This document shows, piece by piece, positions 45,018 to 53,161 of a stretch of DNA of 64,000 bases. The notes below the pieces were generated by a model. It ran no database searches and had not been told where the DNA came from. It worked only from the letters and a program-made list of their open reading frames with translations. The translations under genes and the position numbers were made by a program. The stretch is from Azospirillum sp. B510 (GTDB lineage Bacteria > Pseudomonadota > Alphaproteobacteria > Azospirillales > Azospirillaceae), in NCBI RefSeq assembly GCF_000010725.1, contig NC_013855.1, positions 629,501 to 693,500 on the forward strand, written 5' to 3'. How positions within the stretch are numbered: the stretch's first letter is position 1; each line of letters begins with the position of its first letter.

Positions 45018-45105
45018 TTACCACGGAAGTGTCTGCCACCGGTCGGAACCGCGGACGAACAGCGGGCGTGCGTCGTCGAGCGCCTTGCGCAGGATCGCCG
45101 CATCT
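45018..45105 (-). pseudogene. 3' end of an unknown gene, apparently cut by the mobile region
   Basis: About 28 codons ending ...AAILRKALDDARPLF...WQTLPW-stop have the GC-rich codon use of the chromosome and end at a proper terminator. Upstream of about 45105 the sequence turns to hairpins and lower GC, so the 5' part of the gene seems lost. The parent gene is not recognised. Confidence 0.45.
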
Positions 45106-45132
45106 GCCAAAGGACAATACCATAAAATGAAA

Positions 45133-45390
45133 AAGTCCCCGCTGATGCAGGGACCATTTTCATTGTCGCGGTCCGGGACCTCACGACACCGGACATCTAC
45201 TTCCCCGCTGAAGCGGTTTACTCAACCACCTTACGGTGGCGCGTGAGCCGAGGGTTTTCTCACCACGCGACGTAGATTACGTTTAGAGGGTTGGGCGCCG
45301 CGTAGCAAGAGTCCCTTTTTGGTTGTTCTCGTGCACAGGCGCTGGGTGCTGAGCGCGAGCCTGCGGAGAACTTCCTAGGCAAGGATGCGA
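45133..45390 (-). ncRNA. Hairpin-rich presumed structured RNA at the edge of the mobile region
   Basis: At least seven consecutive hairpins occur here, among them CCACC-GUAA-GGUGG and CCGC-UUCA-GCGG on the minus strand (tetraloop-like loops), GTCCGG/CCGGAC, ACGTA/TACGT and a 5-bp CAGGC/GCCTG helix. On the minus strand the series ends in GTCCC...GGGGAC followed by TTTTT, an intrinsic terminator. No convincing protein gene covers it. It does not match tRNA, tmRNA, RNase P RNA, 6S RNA or group II intron ends by eye. The 5' limit and strand are inferred. Confidence 0.35.
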
Positions 45391-45636
45391 CCGAATTGGA
45401 TCCAGTCTTCGACCTACCCACAATATCTAGTTTTAGGAATGGGGTGACGGAGCGGGATCGCGGTTAAGACACTGGAAAATAAGGTTCATATATTTTCCAT
45501 TTATCCGTAGTGGTTTGGCTGAGAGTCGCAGGTTTCCTATCATCATATCATGACGGACATGTCCACGACGTGTTTGGTAGGGGACTGAATGAGCGCCCCT
45601 GAGCGATTGGAGTGGTTCTATCGCCTATGCGCGACC

Positions 45637-46283
45637 TCATTGCCCGAGATACATGGACTCGGGTGCTTTCTCGTGGGCGACCCAGAGATATGGGGCGAGC
45701 AATGACCATAATACATCATAATTTTCTCTATTTATCTCTCGCTCTTTGGTGTGGAAATTGGAAAGATTTCCTGATTTTATTTTTATTTTGCTTAATTTAT
45801 CAAGGGAATTTTGCCAGACTTCCAGGGTCTTTTCTTCTGTTTTTCCTCTTTTGTGGTCGGATATCGACCATGCCAATAAATATACTCAGTCAGAGCATCC
45901 AATAAGGCGGACTGATGCTCGTTTACATCCACCCCTATATGCTCTCGCAGTTCGTTGAGGCGGTGGTGAGTCATGATTTTGAGGTTCGGCGCCTTCGCTG
46001 TCGCCTTCAGGAGCAGCTCAATGGATTGCCCGCAGAGTAGCGCAAACACGCGCGGCAGGGAGGCTGACAATTGGTGTCCATCTCCAAGGCCGAGAGCTTC
46101 CCCAGTGAGGGTTCGATCCACGGCCCCATAGGCTTGCCATAGAACCAATGCAGACGCCCGGAAACTTTGCGCATGATTCCAATACCATAGGCTTGAACTG
46201 CTCCGACGTCTGTACAGGTTGCTGCCGTCGATCTGTCTGACCGCGCCGGATGCTGCTAAATGCTCTTTAAAGCTCTTTTGCAT
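45637..46283 (-). pseudogene. HEPN-like protein gene, frameshifted
   Basis: The first 163 codons (46283 to 45792) encode a helical protein with LPRVFALLCGQSIELLLKAT and a following THHRLNEL stretch, a layout seen in HEPN domains, many of which are ribonuclease toxins or defence components. In an A-rich run near 45830-45860 the frame appears to shift: the next frame continues with protein-like sequence (KTLEVWQNSLDKLSKIKIKS ... WSLLAPYLWVAHEKAP) to a stop at 45637. Joined, they make about 215 residues. GC content is clearly lower than the chromosome. It follows the TnpC-like fragment of the recombinase cassette and looks like passenger DNA. Confidence 0.5.
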
Positions 46284-46306
46284 AGTTAGGACCTTTCCCG
46301 AAACCG

Positions 46307-46566
46307 TTATGATCGACCTTGCCCCAGCCTGGCCGCCTGTTCCTTCCAGTATTGCGCCTCTCCCAGCGCCCGTTCCAGGGCACCGCGGAGTTGCTTGGCA
46401 TCGCCACGGATGGCCGTCAGTTCCTCCTCCAGCCGCTCGATCTTGGTGCGCAGCCCGTCGATGATGCGGTCCTTGCTGCTCTCGGTTCGGTTCATGGCCC
46501 GTGCGGTTGCGCCTCCAGCCCCCTTGGTCTCGCGGACCTGCCGGATGTGTTCGCGCAGGTCGGGAT
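46307..46566 (-). pseudogene. TnpC-like (DUF6262-type) helper of a Tn554-like recombinase cassette, 5' truncated
   Basis: About 85 codons ([14 protein letters not shown] ... [20 protein letters not shown] ... [12 protein letters not shown]) form a coiled-coil protein end typical of the third gene of Tn554-like cassettes. The 5' end is cut at about 46566 by the inverted IS5-type fragment. The two tyrosine recombinase genes that normally precede it are at 47701-49133, separated from it by the IS copies. Confidence 0.55.
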
Positions 46567-46763
46567 GGTTATATTGGCCCGGATCGGGACATGGACCCTG
46601 GAGATCGTCAAGCGGTCCGACGCCGCCAAAGGCTTTGAACTGCTGCCCCGGCGCTGGGTCGTCGAGCGCACCATCGCCTGGTTCTTCATCGCAAGTGTCA
46701 AACTGCTCTCAAGGCGGGTAGCCAGGACATGGACACAGCTATGCCGATTCCGAGTCCGACTCT
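46562..46763 (+). mobile_element. Partial inverted copy of the neighbouring IS5-type element
   Basis: Plus-strand sequence encodes [20 protein letters not shown] ... [11 protein letters not shown], then jumps straight to [13 protein letters not shown]. This equals the 3' end of the intact transposase at 46796 but lacks about 63 bases (the [20 protein letters not shown] part). It ends at the same terminal inverted repeat, so two IS right ends meet tail to tail. It is the left part of the palindrome described next. Confidence 0.85.
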
Positions 46764-46796
46764 CAGAGTCCGACTCGGAATCGGCAAAGCTGTGTC
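46732..46796. repeat. 65-bp near-perfect palindrome where two IS right ends meet
   Basis: Arms of 32 bases around the centre at 46764 match with only two or three mismatches; the inner part is TGCCGATTCCGAGTC and its complement. The structure results from two facing IS5-type termini and would form a strong cruciform. Confidence 0.9.
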
Positions 46797-47700
46797 TATG
46801 TTCGAGCCACCCGTCTTGAGAGCAGTTTGACGCTGGCGATGAAGACCCATGCGACGGCACTCTCGACGGTGGCCTCGAAGTCCTTGGCGAGGCGGCGATT
46901 GCGGTTAAGCCAAGCGATTGTACGCTCAACGACCCACCGCCGAGGCAGCAGTTCAAAGCCTTTGGCGGCGTCGGACCGCTTGACGATCTCCAGAGTCCAT
47001 GTCCCGATCTGAGCCAAAGCGGTTTCCAGCTTGGGTCCAGCGTAGCCGCCGTCCGCGAAGACGTGGCGAAGCCAGGGGAAGAGCGTGCGAACGGAGGCGA
47101 GGAGCGCCGGGGCGCCATCACGGTCCTGGATGTCGGCGGCATGAACGATGGCGGCGACCAGCAAGCCATTGGTGTCGGTCAACACATGCCGCTTGCGCCC
47201 CTTGATGCACTTGCCCGCGTCGTAGCCACGGGGGCCACCTGCTTCCGTCGTCTTGACCGACTGGCTGTCGATCACCCCCGCTGTCGGGCTGGCCTCCCGT
47301 CCCATGCTTTCCCGAACCATCGCCACCAAGGCGTGATTGATCGTCTCCCAGGTCCCATCGTCGCGCCAGCGGTAGAAATAGCGCTGGACCGTCGTCATCG
47401 GCGGGAAATCCTTCGGCAGTTGCCGCCACTGGCACCCGGAGGTCGCCAGAAAGAGGATGCCGTTCACGATCTCGCGCACGTTGACCGTTCGCGGCCGTCC
47501 CAAGCGTCGAGCCGCCGGGAGGAGTGGTTCGAGCACCGCCCACTCCGCGTCCGTCGTGTCGCTTGAATACCTCAATCCTTTTCGCTGATACTGCGCTCGG
47601 GTGATTTCAGTCCACATTGTCTTGTCATTCGTCATGCTTCGCAACATCGATCGAATCACAAGAGACTGAAATCACTCAATTCTTTTCGGGTCAGGCTCTC
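46764..47700 (-). mobile_element. IS5-family insertion sequence (IS427/IS1031-like)
   Basis: The element is bounded by imperfect terminal repeats of the type GAGAGYCYGACYCG: one reads inward from 47700 (revcomp GAGAGCCTGACCCG), the other lies at 46764. It holds one transposase gene. Its outer end at 47700 interrupts the TnpB-like recombinase gene, whose last codons and stop are now supplied by the IS. A target duplication cannot be read because the other end abuts the inverted partial copy. Confidence 0.8.
46796..47617 (-). CDS. IS5-family transposase
   Basis: DDE transposase of the IS427 type, 273 residues from [15 protein letters not shown]. The DDE triad is visible in [18 protein letters not shown] and [11 protein letters not shown]. 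The N-terminal DUF4096-like part reads [13 protein letters not shown] longer start at 47659 is possible. The gene appears intact, so this copy could still be active; the neighbouring inverted copy at 46562 is not. Confidence 0.92.
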   Translation of the reverse strand: MWTEITRAQYQRKGLRYSSDTTDAEWAVLEPLLPAARRLGRPRTVNVREIVNGILFLATSGCQWRQLPKDFPPMTTVQRYFYRWRDDGTWETINHALVAMVRESMGREASPTAGVIDSQSVKTTEAGGPRGYDAGKCIKGRKRHVLTDTNGLLVAAIVHAADIQDRDGAPALLASVRTLFPWLRHVFADGGYAGPKLETALAQIGTWTLEIVKRSDAAKGFELLPRRWVVERTIAWLNRNRRLAKDFEATVESAVAWVFIASVKLLSRRVART

Positions 47701-48971
47701 AGGCAGTCGAAGTCGAGGGCGTGAAGATCTGCACTCCGCATGCCGGTGTAGCGGCCAAGAATGAGAAGGCGCTTCAGGACGGGGTCGAGACTGTCGAGCT
47801 TCTGGAACATCTGCTCGATAATATCATCGGGTATGGTGCGCTCCGTCACCTTTAACTGATAGCCACGTCCTCCAGGCCACATGCCTTCGACACGGCGGAG
47901 ATCGCGCTTGTCCAGCATGAGGTTTGGCCAACCGCGGTCGGCCAAGTAACAGGAGGCGTAGCGAACGAGATTGCAGACGTCGGCGTACCAGTTCTTGCCG
48001 ACGCACTTGCGGGTATTCCCCTAATTCAGGAAGCGCTCCCTAATAAAGGACTCGGTAACGTGCTCGATTTGAGGATCGGCATGCTCTTCGCGTAAGCAGG
48101 TTTCAAGCAATTGAAGGCGTGAAATGAACCCCGGCAATGATGTTGGGCGAAGTTCCTGGTGATTGATCTTGCTGAGAATGAAATGGCGAGCGGCATGGCG
48201 TAGCCAATCCAACCGGAATCCGTAAAAATGAATGTAGGATTCTCTTCGCGGGGCCTCGGCAATCTCCTCTTCGGGGTAGAGATCCCGCATAAGAATAAGA
48301 TCACGCCGCTCCAGAAGCTTCATCCGCTCCCGCAGCAGCACCAAGATAAAGGTCAGCTCGTTGGCGGACATGCTGTTTTGGCAGCGGTAGTTATGTCGAA
48401 TGATAACGCGAGAACCGCTTTCATCACGTGCAATGATTTCCGGAGTGTCAATTGTCGTGCTAAACTCAACTTCGTTCAACCAAAGTTCCATAATATTCCG
48501 AAGCGGAGAGCTTCCATTTCCCGCTCCAAACTCTATAGGATGTCCGTAGTCAATCAGCCGGGGCAAGGCCGTGGGATTGGCAGAAAGCTGATGGCAGAAG
48601 GCAATGAGCCGAACCGTACGGCAGTGTGGCTCACGGGAACGATGCTGGGGCCGGGCTAGTCGCCAAGCAAAGAAAGCCTTCAGTTCAGTCCGAAAGGGTT
48701 CAGGAACGATGGTGAAATCATAACCAATTCCACGCAGAAAAACGTCGGATAAGATTTGATCTGCGCTCGGCCGGATGGAAATCCCCTTTGCCCTCGAGTC
48801 GCTTCTACTATAAAGGTGTGATGTCTCGTCAATGCCATAAGCCTCTTTTAGCGTCTGGAACCCCCAGCGATCCCGGTCGAGGAGAGCAGGGGAGATGGAA
48901 GCGATCACAGCCCGCAAACCGCCGAGGTAGGCGTCTGCCGGCGGATTGACGTGGACGGCGGTCAGAGCCAT
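47701..48971 (-). pseudogene. TnpB-like tyrosine recombinase, interrupted by an amber codon and by the IS
   Basis: The frame from 48971 encodes 316 residues (MALTAVHVNPPADAYLGGLR ... SFIRERFLN) to a TAG at 48021-48023, and then continues in the same frame with GNTRKCVGKNWYADVCNLV ... RLLILGRYTGMRSADLHALDFDCL before the IS end at 47700. The arginine of the tyrosine-recombinase catalytic motif lies in GMRSADL; the C-terminal HxxR and tyrosine region is lost. Its start overlaps the stop of the TnpA-like fragment, the usual arrangement in Tn554-like cassettes. GC content is lower than in the chromosome. Confidence 0.7.
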
Positions 48972-49133
48972 TTTACTGCTCCTTCGGTCAGCGCTCGGCG
49001 CCGAAGGGGATCCAGCTTGTCTGCCAACTCCTTATGGTTGCGCAGATAAAGCTTGCGATACTCGAAGTTGAACAGGTGCTTGTAGATGTCGTTCGTCGTT
49101 TGCGGACTGGCGTGCCCGAGGCGATCGCGCTCA
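48962..49133 (-). pseudogene. TnpA-like tyrosine recombinase, C-terminal fragment
   Basis: About 56 codons end with RLGHASPQTTNDIYKHLF, the LGH and catalytic tyrosine region of tyrosine recombinases, followed by LRNHKELADKLDPLRRRALT and a stop that overlaps the TnpB-like start by ten bases. The N-terminal part is replaced by the IS3-type orfA at 49131. Together with the TnpB- and TnpC-like remains this is a decayed recombinase trio. Confidence 0.7.
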
Positions 49134-49613
49134 TCGCGGCGTCTCGTCGCTGTCGGCGGGAGGCAAGGCCATCCCCAGCAGGTCCGAGAATTTTTTTTGG
49201 ACGTCGATGACCGCCTCGGCCCGCTCCAGGCGGCGCTGGAGGCGGGCGATGTCCTGGCGGGCCTTGGCCAACTCCGCCTCCAGCGGGTTGGCGGGAGCCG
49301 CCTTCGGCCCGCGCTTGAGCGGCTTCAGCGCCTCGAAGGCACCGGCATCGCGTTGCCGGCGCCAGTCGGTCAGGGCCGACGAATACAGACCTTCCCGCCG
49401 CAGGATCGCGGCGATCCCACCGGTGTCCGCCGCCCGATCCGTCTCGGCGAGGATCCGCAGCTTCTCCGCCGCCGTGAAAGTGCGACGTTTGGGGCGCGCC
49501 GACATCTCCGGGGGGACTGCCACAGGCGCGGCAACAACCCGCGGCGTCTCACCGGCGTCGGGAACCGCCTCCGATACAGGGGCGGACAGGGGCATCTTGT
49601 TGGGCATAACCAC
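49131..49613 (-). CDS. IS3-type transposase OrfA (helix-turn-helix subunit), orfB missing
   Basis: A 160-residue protein with a helix-turn-helix ([20 protein letters not shown] ... [20 protein letters not shown]) and a C-terminal leucine-zipper-like coil ([21 protein letters not shown]) typical of IS3-family OrfA. The catalytic OrfB that should follow on the same strand is absent: the TnpA-like fragment starts where orfA ends. The element is therefore defective. Confidence 0.75.
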   Translation of the reverse strand: MVMPNKMPLSAPVSEAVPDAGETPRVVAAPVAVPPEMSARPKRRTFTAAEKLRILAETDRAADTGGIAAILRREGLYSSALTDWRRQRDAGAFEALKPLKRGPKAAPANPLEAELAKARQDIARLQRRLERAEAVIDVQKKFSDLLGMALPPADSDETPR

Positions 49614-49628
49614 GAAATCAGTTTCCTA

Positions 49629-49654
49629 CCCCCTCAAGCTTAAACTTCAGGGGG
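49629..49654. repeat. 26-bp interrupted palindrome upstream of the IS3-type orfA
   Basis: CCCCCT-CAAG-CTTAAA-CTT-C-AGGGGG is nearly symmetric and lies between the orfA start and the Tn3-type fragment. It may be an IS terminus or a regulatory hairpin of the element. Confidence 0.6.
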
Positions 49655-49672
49655 CACGGTGTCTCACTCTCA

Positions 49673-50052
49673 TTGGCACAGAGGGTGGCGCTGAGACGGC
49701 GTTGCCATGCCGGGCTGAACAAGGGTGAGCAGCGTCACGCCCTGGCCCAAGCGATCTGCACATTCCGGCAGGGCCGGATTGCCGACCGTGGTGCGGAAGC
49801 CCAGGAATACCGGGCTTCGGGACTCAATCTTCTCATCGCCGCCATCGTCTATTGGAATTCCACCTACATGCCCGACGCCATCGCGCACCGTCGCGCAAAG
49901 AGAAAGGCGGTTTCCGATGAACTGCTGGCCCACACATCACCGGCAGCTGGGAGCATATCAGCCTGTCAGGCGATTTCCTGTGGGAGCGGGTTGCATCCGC
50001 CCCAGTTGGACGACGGCCGCTCAATCTCGAGCGCCAACGCCGTGTCGCCTGA
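49673..50052 (+). pseudogene. 3' end of a Tn3-family transposase, frameshifted
   Basis: The frame encodes RRCHAGLNKGEQRHALAQAI ... EYRASGLNLLIAAIVYWNSTY, the conserved C-terminal part of Tn3-type transposases. Near 49935 the frame shifts by one base, after which GSWEHISLSGDFLWERVA (the usual ending) follows to a stop at 50052. The N-terminal 800 or so residues are missing, and no 38-bp Tn3 terminal repeat is visible. It is a fossil. Confidence 0.85.
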
Positions 50053-50115
50053 AGATCATATTCTCTATTCATTCTACTTTAGCGTTGTTTACCTAACACC
50101 TATCGCGCTCTCCTC

Positions 50116-50958
50116 ATGGACGCCATAACCGCGGCTTTCGAAAAGGCGGTGGCACAACAGGTCGGCGGCCTTGCGACCGACGCGAGGAAGGTCGAGGAAA
50201 TCGCCACGACCATGATCGCCGGGGCGGATGAAGCCAGCCGGCAGGCCAGTGCCGTCGCCGCCGCGGCCGAGGAAACCTCTTCGAGTGTCCAGACCGTGGC
50301 CGCCGCGTCGGAGGAGTTGGCCACATCCATCGGCGAGATCACGCGCCGTGTCGACGAGTCGGTCAAGGTATCGGAACAGGCGATGGCCGAGGCGAGGGCG
50401 ACCGAGGGAACTGTGCGCACCCTCAGCGATGCCGCCCAACGCATCGGTGACGTCGTCCAGCTGATCAACTCGATCGCCTCGCAAACCAACCTGCTGGCCT
50501 TGAACGCCACCATCGAGGCGGCCCGTGCCGGCGAGGCCGGCACGGGCTTCGCCGTGGTGGCGAGCGAGGTGAAGTCCCTGGCCGGGCAGACGGGCAAGGC
50601 CACCGAGGAGATCGGCGAACAGGTGACCCAGATTCAGCAGGCGACCCGCGCCGCGGTCACCGCCATCGAGGGGATCGCGCGGACACTCGGCCAGGTTGGC
50701 GAGATATCGACGGCGATCGCCGGCGCCGTCAGTCAGCAGAATGCGGCGACCCACGAGATCGCCTCCAGCGTGCAGAACGCGGCGAGCGGCAGCAACGAGG
50801 TGACCAAGGCCATCGGTCTGGTCAGTCAGGCGTCCGGCGACACCGGGGAGGGCGCGCACACCGTCCGGAAATCCGTCAGCGACCTGTCCCGGATGGCCGA
50901 GGGGCTGAGCGTGACGGTTCAGCGCTTCCTTGCCGAGATCAAGGAAAACAAGACCTGA
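50116..50958 (+). pseudogene. Methyl-accepting chemotaxis protein, 5' truncated
   Basis: Only the cytoplasmic signalling domain remains (280 residues), including the CheA/CheW-contacting tip [20 protein letters not shown] and the methylation helices ([20 protein letters not shown]). The membrane segments, sensor and HAMP domains are absent because the mobile region ends at about 50112. The ATG at 50116 is probably accidental. A soluble product might still be made, but no proper promoter is visible. Confidence 0.85.
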
Positions 50959-51066
50959 CCTGATCGGTCCGCCATCAAAGACCGGCGGGCCCGCATCCGG
51001 ATGGCGGACATCCCGTCTTCGGCACTGGGCACGGATCGCGTTGTTCCGTTCCGATCGATCATGCGT

Positions 51067-51105
51067 CGGGAGCCGTGGGGGCTTTTCCGGCACCCCCGGC
51101 TCCCG
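51067..51105. terminator. Bidirectional hairpin between the chemoreceptor fragment and flgL
   Basis: CGGGAGCC-GT-GGGGG ... CCCCC-GGCTCCCG forms a 13-bp stem with a two-base bulge and an 11-base loop in the convergent gap. No T-run follows on either side; position suggests transcript ends for both genes. Confidence 0.7.
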
Positions 51106-51112
51106 GTTGGCG

Positions 51113-53161
51113 TCACGCCAGGTAATTCAGCAGCGACAGCTTCTGTGTCTGGCCGGCGACGGTATAGGTCGCCTGCTGGATGTTCATGGCGCTGCTCAGC
51201 CGGGCCGCGACCTCGGTCTCGTCGATGCCTTCGATCTTGGCGACACGGTCGGTCAGGGTGGCGATGGAATCGGTGTGGGCGCTCTTGGTGTTGTCCAGCG
51301 TGGCGCTGTCGGACGCGACCTTGGCATGGATCGAGCGGATCTGATCGGTCGCCTGGGTCAGCAATTCGCGCGCCTTGGTGCTGTATTCGGTCCATTTTCC
51401 GGGATTGGACGCCGCCGTCCGCACCATCTGCATCGCCTTGACCAGACTCTGGAAGCCCTTTTCATCGGCGCTGACGCCATAGGTCAGGTTCAGATTGTCG
51501 TCGATGGTCACCTGCGACTTGCGGTAGGCGTCGGCGTTCTTGCCCTTGGTGAGATATTCGGCGTCATAGAAGGGCAGGTCGGGTGGATCGGTATAGGGGG
51601 AGTTGACCTGGCTGTCCTGCTGGGGCGGCAGCGTGGCGACGGACATGGTGTTTTGCAACGACCCGTTCGTCACCTTGGCGCTGGTCGAGAACAGGGTGCT
51701 GCGGTTGGGGTGGTTCGGATCGGCGTTGGCCGTGCTGGTCAGCGCGATGCCCGGACCGCTGCCGGCGGCGTTGATGGTGACCGGCGGCGCCGGGTTCAAG
51801 GTGCCGAAGGTCTGGCGCAGCTTGTCGGCCACCTGCCCGACATTGGTGACGCCGGCGGCATAGTCGGTGTCGCTGACCGTGTAGCGCACGGTATAGGTCT
51901 GATAGGGGGGCAGGTCCTTCGGCTCGGTCGGGTTCTTCGTGTAGTAGTTCTGGTTGTAGGGGTCGTTGGGATCGCCGACCGCGACGGTGAATTCGAAGGT
52001 ATCGCCGATGTCCACCGCGGCGCCGTTCAGGGTGAAGCTGTCGACCTGCGGCAGGGTGGTCGTCGGCGTCTGCGTGGTCGTCGGCGAGGTGACGCTGTTC
52101 TCCACCGTGGCGGAGTTGACGACGCGGGCCGACAGGTCGAACTTCTGCCCCGGCTGCTGGCCGATCAGCGAAATGATGCCGTTGGAGGTCGACACCGTCA
52201 TCGGCAGCGGCGGGCTCGCCGCGTTGATCTGGCTGGTCAGGGTCTGGGCGACGAAGGTCAGCGTCTTCGGATCGCTGGCCTGGATCTGATAGCCGAAGGT
52301 CTTGCCGGAAACCGTCACCTCGAAATAATCGTCGGCGTTCACCACGGCGCCATTCAGCGTGATCTTGCTGGTCTGGGTCGTCGCCATCAGGTCGGTGACC
52401 GGCTCCGTCGCGAAGCGCGAGCCCGAGAACAGGTAACGGTCGCCGAAACGCTGGTTGAGCAGGGACTGGATGTCGCGCATGGCGCCTTCGGCGCGGCCCT
52501 TCACCTGATCGGCCTGCGGGAAGGAGACGGTGAAGCTGCTGCTCGACGACGCCTTCAGCGTATCGAAGCTCAGCTTCAGGATCGCCCCCTCTCCCGGCCC
52601 GCCGGCCATGGTGAAGTTGTAGCCCTTGCCGTCGTTGGGCGGGGTGGTGCCCAGATTGATGGCGCGGGTGGTCTTGCCGCCCAGCCCGTCGGTCACCGTC
52701 ACGTCGAAGGTGCCGTTGGGGCCCTGCTGCGACGGAACGGCGGTGACCGTGTAGTTGGCGCCGATCGTCAGAGTCGACTTGTTGGAATCGATCGACACCT
52801 TCATCCCGTCGGGATTGCTGTTGATCGGCGAGGTGACGCTGGCGGGGCCGGGCTGGAAGGGGAAGGTCGTGCTGGAGGTCCAGCTGGAGATGATCGACTC
52901 CATCGACGTCAGCACCTTGTCCGTCGCCTGCACGCGCGGCGCCGCGGTGTTGATGTTCTGGATGTAGTTGTTCTTGTTCGCCATCTCCGCCCGCAGGTCC
53001 AGGAGCTTCTGCACCTCCGGACCATAGGCGTTGAGATCGGTCGACTTCTTGCCCGTGGTCAGCTGTTCGGACAGCCGGTTGATGTCGTTCTGGCCCCCGG
53101 ACAGGTTCCGGACAAGGCTCAGATATTTCGAGTAGCTGCTGACTCCCGTTATCGAGCTCAT
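51113..53161 (-). CDS. flgL: FlgL, hook-filament junction protein (enlarged)
   Basis: FlgL (HAP3) joins the flagellar hook-associated ring to the filament. The N-terminal flagellin-like helices (NDINRLSEQLTTGKKSTDLN) and the C-terminal helix region (TLTDRVAKIEGIDETEVAARLSSA) are intact. The 682 residues are about twice the enterobacterial size because the surface-exposed middle part (about 200-550) is enlarged with beta-rich, proline- and threonine-rich sequence (TTTQTPTTTLPQ). The start overlaps the flgK stop (ATGA), so the two are co-translated. Confidence 0.9.
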   Translation of the reverse strand: MSSITGVSSYSKYLSLVRNLSGGQNDINRLSEQLTTGKKSTDLNAYGPEVQKLLDLRAEMANKNNYIQNINTAAPRVQATDKVLTSMESIISSWTSSTTFPFQPGPASVTSPINSNPDGMKVSIDSNKSTLTIGANYTVTAVPSQQGPNGTFDVTVTDGLGGKTTRAINLGTTPPNDGKGYNFTMAGGPGEGAILKLSFDTLKASSSSSFTVSFPQADQVKGRAEGAMRDIQSLLNQRFGDRYLFSGSRFATEPVTDLMATTQTSKITLNGAVVNADDYFEVTVSGKTFGYQIQASDPKTLTFVAQTLTSQINAASPPLPMTVSTSNGIISLIGQQPGQKFDLSARVVNSATVENSVTSPTTTQTPTTTLPQVDSFTLNGAAVDIGDTFEFTVAVGDPNDPYNQNYYTKNPTEPKDLPPYQTYTVRYTVSDTDYAAGVTNVGQVADKLRQTFGTLNPAPPVTINAAGSGPGIALTSTANADPNHPNRSTLFSTSAKVTNGSLQNTMSVATLPPQQDSQVNSPYTDPPDLPFYDAEYLTKGKNADAYRKSQVTIDDNLNLTYGVSADEKGFQSLVKAMQMVRTAASNPGKWTEYSTKARELLTQATDQIRSIHAKVASDSATLDNTKSAHTDSIATLTDRVAKIEGIDETEVAARLSSAMNIQQATYTVAGQTQKLSLLNYLA

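Noticed and set aside
44857..45246. Plus-strand frame through the small RNA and the hairpin region
   Set aside because: Covers a terminator and several hairpins; product has no protein-like features. A structured RNA explains the sequence better.
45133..45390. Interpretation as tmRNA, 6S RNA, RNase P RNA or retron msr-msd
   Set aside because: No tag reading frame, no P4-type RNase P core, no long 6S-like closing stem and no reverse transcriptase gene nearby.
47824..48006. Small arginine/leucine-rich minus-strand frame
   Set aside because: Out-of-frame shadow of the TnpB-like recombinase.
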